From the NCBI GenBank assembly GCA_002839445.1, contig PGYB01000008.1, forward strand, positions 62,001-126,000: DNA of 64,000 nucleotides, written 5' to 3'. This document shows positions 26,718 through 35,601 of the stretch, piece by piece. The notes beneath the pieces were generated by a model. It worked only from the letters and a program-made list of their open reading frames with translations. It ran no database searches and was not told the DNA's origin. The translations under genes and the position numbers were made by a program. The DNA comes from Candidatus Riflebacteria bacterium HGW-Riflebacteria-1 (GTDB lineage: Bacteria > Muiribacteriota > Ozemobacteria > Ozemobacterales > Ozemobacteraceae). Position 1 is the stretch's first letter, and each line of letters starts with the position of its first letter.

Positions 26718-27980
26718 TTAAGCCTTGAATCCTTCGAGTTTATTAAAGTCGAGTGTCGCGAAATAATCTTCGAGAGTCTCGGCGCGCCTTATTTCGAAGG
26801 CCTCACCGTTTTCGCGCAGCAGAATTTCAGATGACCTGAGCTGGCCGTTGTAGTTGAAACCCATAGCATGCCCATGCGCACCGGTGCAATGTATAACAAT
26901 TACATCGCCGATTTCCAGTTCTGGCAACATGCGCTCTACAGCGAATTTATCGTTGTTCTCGCACAGCGGACCGGTTACATCGTATTTGTGGTCTGAGGGC
27001 AACTTTTCTTTGCCAAGCACGGTAATATGGTGATAAGAGCCATACATGCCCGGACGCATGAGATTAGCCATACTGGCATCAAGGCCGGCATAGTTACGAT
27101 AGATGTTCTTTATGTGTCTGACCCGGCTGATCAGCCAGCCAAAAGGCCCGGTAACCATGCGACCGTTTTCCATGACGATTTCGAGTGGAGCCAGGCCATT
27201 GCCAACTATCAGCTTTTCGTATTCATCTCTGATCTGGCGCGAAACCAGCTCAAGATCTATTCCTTTGTCGCCCGGATGATATGGAATCCCGTAACCGCCG
27301 CCAAGATCGATCATCTCAATGCGAACGCCAAGTTTCTGATGAATTTCGACGACGAGGTCAAACAGCATTCTGGCAGTGCCAACATGGTAATCTTCACCAA
27401 GCTCGTTTGAGGCAACCATGGTGTGCAGGCCAAAACGCTTCACACCTTTATCGCTGACAATTTTATAGGCTTCGAAAATCTGCTCGCGGGTAAGGCCGTA
27501 TTTAGCTTCTTCGGGCTTGCCGATGATCACGTTGCCTTCTTTTAGAGGGCCCGGATTGTATCGGAAGCTGACCATATCAGGCATACCAGCCGCTTTATCG
27601 AGAAAGTCAATGTGACTGATATCGTCGAGATTGATTATGGCGCCAAGTTTGCTGGCCGCCACAAGCTCATCTGCGGGAGTGTCGTTCGACGAAAACATGA
27701 TGTTTTTGCCGACAATGCCTGCTTTCTCAGCAAGCACCAGCTCGGCCATCGAGCTGCAGTCAGCGCCCATTCCTTCCTCGCGCAGGATCTTCATGATAAA
27801 TGGGTTGGGCAGCGCCTTAACCGCAAAATAATTCTTGAAGCCAGGCATCCAGTCGAAGGCTTTTTTAAGTCGCCGGGCATTGGTGCGAATCTGCTTTTCA
27901 TCGTAGAGATGAAAGGGTGTCGGATACATTTTGAGCAGTTTGAGCGTCTGATCTTTGGTTAATGGGTATTGTCCGAGCAT
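26718..27980 (-). CDS. lysA: Diaminopimelate decarboxylase
   Basis: 420 residues from the ATG at 27980, one base after the asd stop codon (TGATATG); the frame extends further upstream but would overlap asd by over 100 bases. It is a fold-type III PLP decarboxylase: Lys55 in YFAVKALPNP binds PLP, DLGGGYGIPY is the glycine-rich phosphate-binding loop, and CTGAHGHAMGFNYNG is near the C-terminus. It converts meso-diaminopimelate to lysine in the cytoplasm. It lies between asd and dapL. As the substrate is the meso isomer, a DapF epimerase must be encoded elsewhere. Confidence 0.95.
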   Translation of the reverse strand: MLGQYPLTKDQTLKLLKMYPTPFHLYDEKQIRTNARRLKKAFDWMPGFKNYFAVKALPNPFIMKILREEGMGADCSSMAELVLAEKAGIVGKNIMFSSNDTPADELVAASKLGAIINLDDISHIDFLDKAAGMPDMVSFRYNPGPLKEGNVIIGKPEEAKYGLTREQIFEAYKIVSDKGVKRFGLHTMVASNELGEDYHVGTARMLFDLVVEIHQKLGVRIEMIDLGGGYGIPYHPGDKGIDLELVSRQIRDEYEKLIVGNGLAPLEIVMENGRMVTGPFGWLISRVRHIKNIYRNYAGLDASMANLMRPGMYGSYHHITVLGKEKLPSDHKYDVTGPLCENNDKFAVERMLPELEIGDVIVIHCTGAHGHAMGFNYNGQLRSSEILLRENGEAFEIRRAETLEDYFATLDFNKLEGFKA

Positions 27981-27981
27981 A

Positions 27982-29067
27982 TCAGTCAAAATATCCTTTG
28001 GCTTTGAGTAATTCGGCGTTGAGAATGCCGCCGCCAGCGGCGCCGCGCACGGTGTTATGCGACAGACCGACAAACCTGATGTCGAAAACATTGCACTTTC
28101 TCAGACGCCCGATGCTGACAGCCATGCCTTTGTCGGCATCGCGGTCTTTGCGTGGTTGCGGTCGGTTGGGCTCTTCACGGTAAATAATCGGCTGCACCGG
28201 TGCTGATGGCAGATTCAGCTGCTGCGGCAGCGCTTTGAAATCGCGCCAGATACGTCTGACCTCTTCGAGTTCGGGCTTTTTATCGCCGAATTCGAGACTG
28301 ACGCAGGCGGTGTGGCCGTCGACTACAGGCACCCGGTTGCAGTGGGCTGATATTCTGATCGACTCGTCGTTAACTATCAAGCCATCGGCGATTTTTCCGA
28401 GAATTTTGTGGGGTTCGACTTCAGACTTCTCTTCTTCGCCGCCGATGAATGGCACGATATTGTCGATCATGTCAAGCGAGGGCACACCCGGATAGCCGGC
28501 GCCAGAAACTGCCTGCATGGTGGTAATGATCATTCTTTTTATCGCGTAACCGGCCTGTAACAGCGCGAATACTGGTGTCATGTAGCTCTGCAGCGAGCAG
28601 TTCGGCTTGACCGCGATAAAACCCTTCTGCCAGCCGCGTTTGCTCTTTTGCGCACTGATGATGGCTATATGTTCATGGTTGATCTCAGGAATCAGCATTG
28701 GCACATCATCGGTGCCGCGATGCGCTGAAGCGTTGCTGACAACCGGAATGCCCATGGCAGCGTAAGCGTTTTCGAGCTCGCGGGCCTGCTGTTTATCCAT
28801 GTCGAGCGCTGAAAAAACGAAAACGCACTTTTTATCGGCCAGAGCCGGATTGTTGGCATCCTGAACAGTCAGTTCGCGCACACCAGCCGGGACATCAAAC
28901 ATCATCTGCCATCTGCCGGCAACCGCTTCACAGTATTTTTTGCCGGCACTGTTAGGAGATGCGGCAACATAGGCCACTTCAAACCAGGGGTGGTGCGCGA
29001 GCAGGCTGATATATTGCTGCCCGACCATGCCAGTCGCACCGAGAACTCCAACTTTAATTTTTTCCAT
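27982..29067 (-). CDS. asd: Aspartate-semialdehyde dehydrogenase
   Basis: 361 residues. The NADP-binding N-terminus is VGVLGATGMVGQQYISLLA. The catalytic Cys157 lies in FIAVKPNCSLQSYM, and the later HCNRVPVVDGHTACVSLEF is typical of the archaeal/fungal-like Asd branch rather than the E. coli type. It reduces aspartyl phosphate to aspartate semialdehyde, feeding lysine, diaminopimelate, threonine and methionine synthesis. AGAGGT before the ATG is a good ribosome-binding site. It is 38 bases after lysC and one base before lysA, in the same operon. Confidence 0.95.
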   Translation of the reverse strand: MEKIKVGVLGATGMVGQQYISLLAHHPWFEVAYVAASPNSAGKKYCEAVAGRWQMMFDVPAGVRELTVQDANNPALADKKCVFVFSALDMDKQQARELENAYAAMGIPVVSNASAHRGTDDVPMLIPEINHEHIAIISAQKSKRGWQKGFIAVKPNCSLQSYMTPVFALLQAGYAIKRMIITTMQAVSGAGYPGVPSLDMIDNIVPFIGGEEEKSEVEPHKILGKIADGLIVNDESIRISAHCNRVPVVDGHTACVSLEFGDKKPELEEVRRIWRDFKALPQQLNLPSAPVQPIIYREEPNRPQPRKDRDADKGMAVSIGRLRKCNVFDIRFVGLSHNTVRGAAGGGILNAELLKAKGYFD

Positions 29068-29105
29068 ATTACCTCTTTTTCAGCTGCTGCAAGGGTTAAC
29101 CAATA

Positions 29106-30437
29106 TTACGAATTCTCGAAAAAGGCGCGATGTAGTTCTCTGATACAGGTGTCAGCCTCTTTATCATCGACGATAAAGCTGATGTTCACCTTGGAAGCAC
29201 CCTGCGAAATCATCTGCACGTTGATAGCGCTGGCATTGAGCACCTCAAAGGTGCGTTCAAGAATTTCAGAAGAACGCTTAACATTACCAACCATTGTAAC
29301 AATCGTCTTACCGGTCTTGATGGTGACATTGGAGATTTTTTCGAGCTCGGTTCTGAGCCCCTCTATGCCGTTTTCGCGATTATCGAGCGTTACCGAAATA
29401 CTGACTTCGCTGGTTGCCAACATGTCAACAGAGACTTTCTGTTCATCGAATATCTGAAAGACCTTGGCGAGAAAGCCGTATTGGCCAAGCATGCGGGTTG
29501 AGACAATGTCGACGACCGTAACTTTTTTCTTGAAAGTCAGCACGCGCAACATTTCGCTGCTGTCGTCAATCATGCTCAGAATAAGGGTTCCCGGGTGCGC
29601 GGGGTTATACGAGTTCTTGACCCTGACCGGAATTTTCTTGCACATTGCCGGAATAATCGAGCGCGGGTGCAGCACTTTGGCGCCAAAATAGGCAAGTTCG
29701 CTGGCTTCTTCGAACGAAATATTTTTGACCGGCTGCGCGTTGGTGACGATACGCGGGTCAGTGGTCAGAATGCCGTCGACATCTTTCCAGACCTGAATTT
29801 CTTTCGCTCTTAAAGCCGCGCCAAGCACCGATGCCGTCAGATCGCTGCCACCGCGGCCAAGAGTCGTTATGTTACCACTCTTGTTTTTTGCGATAAACCC
29901 GGTGATTATTGGTGTAAACGCGTAATGACTGTCGAGATGGCCGAGCTTCTCGTCGATTCTGGCGTATGATTCTTCAAGTATTTCGCCATTGTTGTGATCA
30001 TTGTTGCTGGTAAAACCGATATCCCAGGCATCGAAAAATTTTGCTTCGACGCCAATACGGTTGAGATATCCGGCGATAAGTCTCACCGACAGGCGCTCTC
30101 CGAAAGATACGAGATAATCTTTGGTGCGCGGTGAAAATTCCTTGATCAGCGCTATACCTGAAAGCAGGTTTTTAAGCTCGTCAAAAAGGTCTTTTATTAC
30201 ATCGGCATTAACTTCGAGAGCTTCGGCAGTCGCCAGATGGAGCTTTCTGATGTCCTTGATGCAGACCTTGCCGGCGATGGCGCGATCTGCAGCTTCGAGC
30301 AGATGGTCGGTCGTGTCCCCCATGGCAGAAAGAACAATCAGGGGCTTTTCATCAATGTTCATTTTTATGATATCGACTACATGCCTGATTCTCTCAGCAT
30401 TTGCCAGAGAGCTGCCGCCAAATTTCATGATGATCAT
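29106..30437 (-). CDS. lysC: Aspartate kinase
   Basis: 443 residues from the ATG at 30437, nine bases after GAGGAG; a TTG two codons upstream is too close to that signal. It is a monofunctional aspartokinase: MKFGGSSLANAERI at the N-terminus, FGERLSVRLIAGYL, TTLGRGGSDLTASVLGAALRA and two C-terminal ACT domains (about 300-440). It phosphorylates aspartate, the first step to diaminopimelate and lysine, and the ACT domains are the usual site of feedback by lysine or threonine. It heads a four-gene lysine operon. A short hairpin at 30450-30467 touches its ribosome-binding site. dapA, dapB and dapF are not nearby. Confidence 0.95.
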   Translation of the reverse strand: MIIMKFGGSSLANAERIRHVVDIIKMNIDEKPLIVLSAMGDTTDHLLEAADRAIAGKVCIKDIRKLHLATAEALEVNADVIKDLFDELKNLLSGIALIKEFSPRTKDYLVSFGERLSVRLIAGYLNRIGVEAKFFDAWDIGFTSNNDHNNGEILEESYARIDEKLGHLDSHYAFTPIITGFIAKNKSGNITTLGRGGSDLTASVLGAALRAKEIQVWKDVDGILTTDPRIVTNAQPVKNISFEEASELAYFGAKVLHPRSIIPAMCKKIPVRVKNSYNPAHPGTLILSMIDDSSEMLRVLTFKKKVTVVDIVSTRMLGQYGFLAKVFQIFDEQKVSVDMLATSEVSISVTLDNRENGIEGLRTELEKISNVTIKTGKTIVTMVGNVKRSSEILERTFEVLNASAINVQMISQGASKVNISFIVDDKEADTCIRELHRAFFENS

Positions 30438-30449
30438 CTGCAATTACTC

Positions 30450-30467
30450 CTCAAACAGGGTTTTGAG
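30450..30467 (-). promoter_or_regulatory. Small hairpin adjoining the lysC ribosome-binding site
   Basis: In the lysC leader CTCAAA and TTTGAG (30462-30467 and 30450-30455) form a perfect six-base-pair stem with a six-base loop. The 3' arm runs directly into GAGGAG, sharing its first bases, so folding could limit ribosome access. It is far too short to be a lysine riboswitch. Confidence 0.35.
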
Positions 30468-30606
30468 CAGGCAATATTACAATTTTTAGCACAATACGAC
30501 AAGCAACAAACTTAAGAGTTTTACCAAAAGCCGTTGTAAATTGACGACTTACTGACACAACGATTACAATAACGACCGTTCACTTTAATATTTAAGGGTT
30601 CTTATA

Positions 30607-31107
30607 ATGCTAAAGTACATTTGCCGCTCAGACCGATCTGGCACGAGCACAGCAGCTGAAGTAATGATTGCAGGCGTTGTCATGCTTCTTCTTTACATCG
30701 CATTTCTAGCGATGAATCCATTGTACAAGCCACCTTCCGGGCGCGAACTTTCCAGAGCAAAAGCCTGTCTGACAAACATGCGGCTTCTTTCCGGGGCAAT
30801 TGAAATGTATAATCTAGACGGAAAGTTCATGACAGAACTCGATATCGAGGCCCTCAAGACCGGCAAGTTTTTAAAAGGCGAAGTACAATGCCTGGAAACC
30901 AGAGCGGCAAGTTATATTGGCATAGGGCTTACCGCAGAGTCACTAGCCGATAATTCCGGCATCAGTTGTGAATATCACGGCAGCCAGACTCAGCTTAAAG
31001 AGAAAGTTGCCGATCTTGAAAAACGAGTTGCGTGGGAAGATTCATTTCTTGGCAGAATACCGCACGCCATCAGTCGATTTTTCACGGAAGAATTGCCGAA
31101 AATCTGA
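30607..31107 (+). CDS. Pseudopilin-like membrane protein
   Basis: 166 residues. One N-terminal helix, EVMIAGVVMLLLYIAFLAMN, is followed by RAKACLTNMRLLSGAIEMYNLDG. That last block is a well-known feature of small type IV pilin-like or pseudopilin proteins in several anaerobe-rich phyla. The prepilin peptidase motif is poor: the residues before the helix are SGTSTAAE, with Glu at +6 after the Gly instead of +5. A charged coiled segment ends the protein (KEKVADLEKRVAW). No pilus assembly gene is adjacent; a PilT-type ATPase fusion lies 4.5 kb away. It may be a minor pilin that is not processed, or a pilin-derived membrane protein. Confidence 0.7.
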   Translation: MLKYICRSDRSGTSTAAEVMIAGVVMLLLYIAFLAMNPLYKPPSGRELSRAKACLTNMRLLSGAIEMYNLDGKFMTELDIEALKTGKFLKGEVQCLETRAASYIGIGLTAESLADNSGISCEYHGSQTQLKEKVADLEKRVAWEDSFLGRIPHAISRFFTEELPKI

Positions 31108-31125
31108 TTTTTTTTGTAGCTTATA

Positions 31126-31157
31126 ACGGTAAGGCTATCAAACAAGCACCTTACCGT
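31126..31157. repeat. Inverted repeat in an intergenic gap
   Basis: ACGGTAAGG (31126-31134) and CCTTACCGT (31149-31157) are exact complements with a 14-base spacer, just after the pseudopilin-like gene. No T run follows on either strand, so it is not a standard terminator, though it could still slow polymerase or shield an RNA end. The remaining sequence up to 31302 shows nothing else I can name. Confidence 0.4.
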
Positions 31158-31302
31158 GCAACAAGCCTTTGCGTCAAATCTGCTCGGACGGCCAATCTAC
31201 GCTCATGGGAACCCGCCTGCGCCCTTGTTAATGTGTTTATAGATGGCTGCTTAGATACAACTTCTGCCAGCGCAACCCCGTAATTCAAATGTGACAATGA
31301 AC

Positions 31303-33219
31303 TTAGTCTTTCGGCAGCGGGTAGTTGATCACCAGATTTTCTACCGCACTGCGCTCATCGTCGTTGAGGCCGATGCGTTTTTCAACTTCGTCCTTAACAG
31401 TGATCAGCGCGCTCTCGGTTACGGTCTCGCTTACCAGGCGATAATTTTTGGCGATACTGTCTTCGATCTTTTTAATCTTGTCCTGATATGCCTCAACACG
31501 CTTTTTTGTCTCGTCACTGACCAGTGAGTCGATAACTTCACGGCCGGCAGCCTTGAATTCAAGCGTTACACGTTCGCGAATCGAATCCTGCAGACGCTCC
31601 TCGATCAGCTCTGGATTCTGCATGATATTATGGGCCTGCTGAAATGTCTCGAAGGCCCTTTTCAACTCTGGCTGTGAGTCGATTACACGCATGGCTTGTT
31701 CAAAACCGTGCTGGGCAACCAGATCGCGAATATTGCCGCTGCGCGCAGTGTTGATAAGATCGACAGCCTGCTCAACCTTACGTTTTACATCTGGCGGCAG
31801 GCTTTCAACAACAACCTCTTTAAGAATATCCTGGCGGCTAACGGCTTCACCCTTGATCAGGCGCTGCACAAGAGGGTTCTCAAGAACTTTGTCAGGCAGC
31901 AATTTTGCGGCAATGCGTTCGGTCAGGCCTTTTCCGGTAGCCTCCTCAAAGAGAAAATTCACAGCGTTATAAGGGTTGCTGCTGTTCTTAACCAGATCGA
32001 CGATCTTTTTGAACTTTTCGAACTTTTCGACGACCTCGCTAACGCGGTCAAGCGCGTTGTTGATCCACTTTATCGCTTTGATGAACCCGGAATCTTCTTT
32101 GGGCAGTTCAGTGAGAAAGTCATGCATAAGAAACTGCTCAAGTTCGTTGCGACGAGCAATGAGCGCATCAAGCTTCTCGTCTTTGAGGCCGACTTCTGCC
32201 TGTAGTTTGAGAATCTGAATATGCTTGTCCTGCAGGCTCTGGCGAAGATCTTTGCGTTTCTCCCATTCTTCCGAGGTGTATTTGCTCGTCATCTCGTCGA
32301 TTTCAGCCTGGGTGCGGGCGATTACTTCACGGCAGGTTTTTATACTGGGATTGTTATGCTTGCCGCCATAGCGATGTTGCATGCTTTCATCGGCAAGCGC
32401 CGCATTGATTCTGGCGATTTCTTTTTGGCTGGTCTCGATCATGGTTCTGAAATAACCAGTGCTCATCCAGTTGAAGGCGCGCGAAGTATAGGTGCCCTCT
32501 GCCATTCTTTTCGTCATGTCGGCAATCGATTTTTCCCAGCTCTCCGTAGCCTGCTCGGCGCTTTTTACGTTGTCAGCCGGTTCTTTGCCTTCTGCCGACT
32601 TTTTTCTAAGTTCTTCTACCTTCTGAACATGTTCCTGCAGTGAATCTCTGGCTGCCTGCAGTTCTTTCTCGTGCTCTACGGTCAACCGGGCCAGATCACT
32701 CTGAGCTTTCTCGATTTGCTCTTCATATTTTTTAATCTCGTTCGCTGCATATTCTCTGGTGGCAGTAATCTGGTCTTCAAATTCTTTGAGATATTTGAGT
32801 TTCGCATGCTTCTGCAGAAAGAAGCCCCATTTGTTTTCTTCCATCTGATACTCGACCAACCGTTTTTCGGAATTGAGCCGGTCAAGCCTGTCAAGCAGCG
32901 CGAGACGCTGTTCTGCGCTCAGGTCGGGTGCGTTTTCGTTTTGTATCTTTTCGATTGAGCTTTCAGTGAGAGTCAGCAGATCACGAGCCCAGCTCTTTTT
33001 CTGGTCAACGGTTACTTTGATTTCGGCAGAGAGACGCGTAACTTCATCTTCGTTGCCGGCTTTGCGGGCAGCCTGCATTTTCTGCAGCGCAGCGCGTTCA
33101 GCGATGTAAACTGAGCTGATAATCCCTTCCTGAGCCTGCGCGACCAAGGACGCCAAAAGCAGAGTAACTGCTAAAACCGTCTGAACCAACCATTTAACGA
33201 TGCCTCTGTGTTTAAACAT
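31303..33219 (-). CDS. Exported coiled-coil protein
   Basis: 638 residues with a Sec signal peptide (basic start, hydrophobic core VLAVTLLLASLVAQAQ) and the ribosome-binding site GGAGG seven bases before the ATG. Most of residues 30-330 are heptad-like, rich in Glu, Lys, Arg and Ala (for example AESIEKIQNENAP-like and KYEEQIEKAQSDLARLTVE runs), indicating long coiled coils. The C-terminal third is helical and more globular. No enzyme motif is evident. It probably acts in the periplasm as a structural or scaffold protein. It stands alone; the gap downstream holds the inverted repeat at 31126-31157. Confidence 0.78.
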   Translation of the reverse strand: MFKHRGIVKWLVQTVLAVTLLLASLVAQAQEGIISSVYIAERAALQKMQAARKAGNEDEVTRLSAEIKVTVDQKKSWARDLLTLTESSIEKIQNENAPDLSAEQRLALLDRLDRLNSEKRLVEYQMEENKWGFFLQKHAKLKYLKEFEDQITATREYAANEIKKYEEQIEKAQSDLARLTVEHEKELQAARDSLQEHVQKVEELRKKSAEGKEPADNVKSAEQATESWEKSIADMTKRMAEGTYTSRAFNWMSTGYFRTMIETSQKEIARINAALADESMQHRYGGKHNNPSIKTCREVIARTQAEIDEMTSKYTSEEWEKRKDLRQSLQDKHIQILKLQAEVGLKDEKLDALIARRNELEQFLMHDFLTELPKEDSGFIKAIKWINNALDRVSEVVEKFEKFKKIVDLVKNSSNPYNAVNFLFEEATGKGLTERIAAKLLPDKVLENPLVQRLIKGEAVSRQDILKEVVVESLPPDVKRKVEQAVDLINTARSGNIRDLVAQHGFEQAMRVIDSQPELKRAFETFQQAHNIMQNPELIEERLQDSIRERVTLEFKAAGREVIDSLVSDETKKRVEAYQDKIKKIEDSIAKNYRLVSETVTESALITVKDEVEKRIGLNDDERSAVENLVINYPLPKD

Positions 33220-33400
33220 TGCTGCCTCCGAGAATTTATATTAGCCATGTTTCTATAAAGCCGAATTATAGCAGGCAATGTTAATATTGCAAACCCGCAT
33301 TCCAGCGAAGATAAAAGCCATGCAGATGCGCAATCGAGCAAAAAGCGCTTGCCGAGGCTATGCGGTTGGAGTTGTCGTGATTTGGATATAGTGGATGGTG

Positions 33401-33406
33401 TATAAT
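33401..33406 (+). promoter_or_regulatory. Probable -10 element for the exported-protein gene at 33441
   Basis: A perfect TATAAT lies 34 bases before the ATG, with AGGAGA as ribosome-binding site in between. A convincing -35 hexamer at the normal distance is not visible (TTGGAT is 13 bases upstream), so the promoter is only a suggestion. Confidence 0.35.
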
Positions 33407-33440
33407 TTAGTTCAGAGTCATTTTATTTCAGGAGATTTTT

Positions 33441-33968
33441 ATGAGGAAACTGCCGGCTGTTATCTTTGCGCTGTTTTTGTGTCTGAGCCTTGCCACGACC
33501 GTGCTCGCTGAAACTGAGCCTGTCAGAGCAGACATTCTGTTCGCGAAGTATTACATTAACTGGGCCTGGGGCTTTGATTTCAAAGGCATCACAGTCGACT
33601 CAGCCGGGCAGGTGCAGGCATTTGTCTACGATGATACCACCAGAATGCCAGATTTCGATCGCGCCGCCTTGACGGCCGAACAGTTGAACGTGCTTTATCA
33701 GCCTGGCAGAAAGCTGGTAACGACAGTTGCCGCTGACAAGCTTCAGCAGATGGTCGAGCTTATTCCTCATGCAGCTGTTGGCAGCATGTCGGAACGCGTG
33801 AATGAAGGCAACGATATGGGTACAAACGCATGGGTGGCGTATCAAATGGATAGTCAAACCGGTCTTTTCAAGGAAATTGATCTCAAGGACAAGGGCGACT
33901 GGAGTTCACACAATCTGGCAACCGCAGCCGTCGAACTTGTCGACTGGCTCAGCAGCCTGCAGCAATAA
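33441..33968 (+). CDS. Exported protein of unknown function
   Basis: 175 residues. The signal peptide is MRKLPAVIFALFLCLSLATT ending near VLA-ETE. The ATG follows AGGAGA at six bases. The mature domain mixes strands and helices, is rich in Trp and Asp (YYINWAWGFDFKGITVDSAG), and has no cysteine or known catalytic motif. I do not recognise a family. It is a single-gene unit between two minus-strand genes. A periplasmic or secreted location is the only inference I can support. Confidence 0.72.
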   Translation: MRKLPAVIFALFLCLSLATTVLAETEPVRADILFAKYYINWAWGFDFKGITVDSAGQVQAFVYDDTTRMPDFDRAALTAEQLNVLYQPGRKLVTTVAADKLQQMVELIPHAAVGSMSERVNEGNDMGTNAWVAYQMDSQTGLFKEIDLKDKGDWSSHNLATAAVELVDWLSSLQQ

Positions 33969-34268
33969 AAACAACCAGAACCGTCAAAAAATACAGGCAG
34001 CATAACAATCCAGCGAGTGACTTGCAATACTCTGGAAATTTGAGACAAGCTCAAAGCTGGCTTATGGCTTAGCCACACATTTTCTGCACTTTACTTCTCG
34101 CACTGACGCCATATACCTGGCTTTCCGTGCGAAGTAATCTCCGTAAAACCAAATTTTGCATATTGCTGAAGCCTGTAAGCAACAGCAATATGGCACAGCG
34201 AGTGCATGCAAGAGTTTATACAATATCAAAAACCAGCATCACACAACGTGGTTCAGATTTAGATTCCG
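33969..34268. other. 300-base gap with no recognisable gene
   Basis: The gap lies between two convergent genes. No open frame with a ribosome-binding site, no tRNA-like fold and no terminator with a T run could be seen. Nothing in it is supported as a feature. Confidence 0.5.
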
Positions 34269-35384
34269 TCACTTGCCCTGCTTCTTAGCTTCGATGAATT
34301 TGATGATTCCTTCAACTTCGACAAAATCCTGGTCGAAAGCCTGAAGGAATGTAGGCGAGCCAGGAATTTCATTTGCTTTAACGCTCAACAGGGCTTCGAG
34401 AAACTTTTCGCGCAGGTTTAGCGGGCAATCCTGTCGGCAGACAATAACGTCTGAAGGAATCTCATTGGTTTTGGCGAGCACAATGATCTTATCAAGAACA
34501 GTCTTGTCTTTAATCGAGTTGAGCGTGTCGTCGAGGCAAACCCCGGCGTCGATCTTGCCGGCAAGCACTGCGCGTAGAACATTGTCGTGATTTTTCAGAA
34601 AAAACACCTGTGAATCCCGGAAAGGATTTATGCCCAGCTGCAGCAGGAGATAGAGCGGGTAGATGTATCCACTGGTAGATTCTGGATCAACAAAACCAAT
34701 TCTAGCGCCTTTGAGGTCTTCGAGGCCCTGAACCTTGCCCTTTGCCGGCGCAATGAACACGCCACGGTAGGCTGTCGCTGCACCGAATTTAGCCTTGGCA
34801 ACCGGCATCAAATGATCTTTATCACGACGACTCAGGTAAGCAGCCGGGCCAACCCAGGCAAAATCAATATTGCCGCGGGCGAGAGCGTCAATAACGCTGG
34901 CGTAGTCATTACGATTCGAGACCAGGCGAACATCTTTCGCGCCAGACTTTTTCTGCAGCAATCTCAGCAGCGGAACGGCCTGAGTCATCATTTCGCGCAG
35001 ACTTCGGTAAGGAATGCGGCCAAGACGAATGCTTTTTTCTTCAAGCTTGATTGGCGCTCCCGGCTCAAGCATCGGTGGGCGGACCTCGGCAAACGACTGA
35101 TCAGAGTTGGTAGATTCACCATCGTCGCCGTCAGACAAGTATGTATCATCAGAATAGGCCGAGTAATCGGTAGCATCGTCTTCGTAATAGCCACCCTTGA
35201 AAAAGTCATCTGCTGAGTCATCAGAAGAGTCAGCGGCTTGATAGTCATCATCGCTGTAGCTGTCGAGATAATTGTTGCCTCTATCTTTGGGAAAATCCTC
35301 CCAGGCCTGGCAGATCGCCGGCTGCAGAAAGATGTTCAGATACAAGCAGGCAAAAATAACACAAATCCTGGTTTTGCTGGTCAA
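34269..35384 (-). CDS. PhnD-like periplasmic binding protein with an acidic N-terminal region
   Basis: 371 residues, TTG start ten bases after AGGAGG. The signal peptide is CVIFACLYLNIFLQPAICQA. Residues about 30-110 are very rich in Asp, Ser, Tyr and Gly (YSDDDYQAADSSDDSADDFF) and should be disordered. The rest is a phosphate/phosphonate binding protein of the PhnD type: IRLGRIPYRSLREM, NRNDYASVIDALARGNIDFA, WVGPAAY, GARIGFVDPESTSGYIYPLY, and AVLAGKIDAGVC. No permease or ATPase gene is near, so this is an orphan. It may serve a remote ABC transporter or feed a sensor. The acidic insert could bind calcium or other cations; that is a guess. Confidence 0.85.
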   Translation of the reverse strand: MTSKTRICVIFACLYLNIFLQPAICQAWEDFPKDRGNNYLDSYSDDDYQAADSSDDSADDFFKGGYYEDDATDYSAYSDDTYLSDGDDGESTNSDQSFAEVRPPMLEPGAPIKLEEKSIRLGRIPYRSLREMMTQAVPLLRLLQKKSGAKDVRLVSNRNDYASVIDALARGNIDFAWVGPAAYLSRRDKDHLMPVAKAKFGAATAYRGVFIAPAKGKVQGLEDLKGARIGFVDPESTSGYIYPLYLLLQLGINPFRDSQVFFLKNHDNVLRAVLAGKIDAGVCLDDTLNSIKDKTVLDKIIVLAKTNEIPSDVIVCRQDCPLNLREKFLEALLSVKANEIPGSPTFLQAFDQDFVEVEGIIKFIEAKKQGK

Positions 35385-35503
35385 TTCGGGTGCCTCCTGG
35401 CAACGATGTTTTACTTCAGATGATTATGGCTTTTTAAAAGGCTGTTGATAGATATCTTAGGCCAGATTAGTATCTCTGGTCAAGAACCAGCTTGGTTAAG
35501 CAT

Positions 35504-35537
35504 AATTTGCACCATTACGCTGCAAATTTAGTATAAT
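35504..35537 (+). promoter_or_regulatory. Promoter with an inverted-repeat operator before the cNMP-PilT gene
   Basis: AATTTGCA (35504-35511) and TGCAAATT (35521-35528) are exact inverted copies around a nine-base spacer. TATAAT follows at 35532-35537, and TTGCAC at 35507-35512 could be a -35 box at a long 19-base spacing. The dyad covers the promoter core, as expected of a repressor site. The regulator is unknown. Confidence 0.5.
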
Positions 35538-35601
35538 GCATTAGAAAAATTGCCCGTTAATATAGCGGAAACTGACTGAGATTGCGCGCAGGGAGAAGAT
35601 T

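Noticed and set aside
30438..30606. Lysine riboswitch upstream of lysC
   Set aside because: The leader is short and lacks the multi-helix core; only one small hairpin is present.
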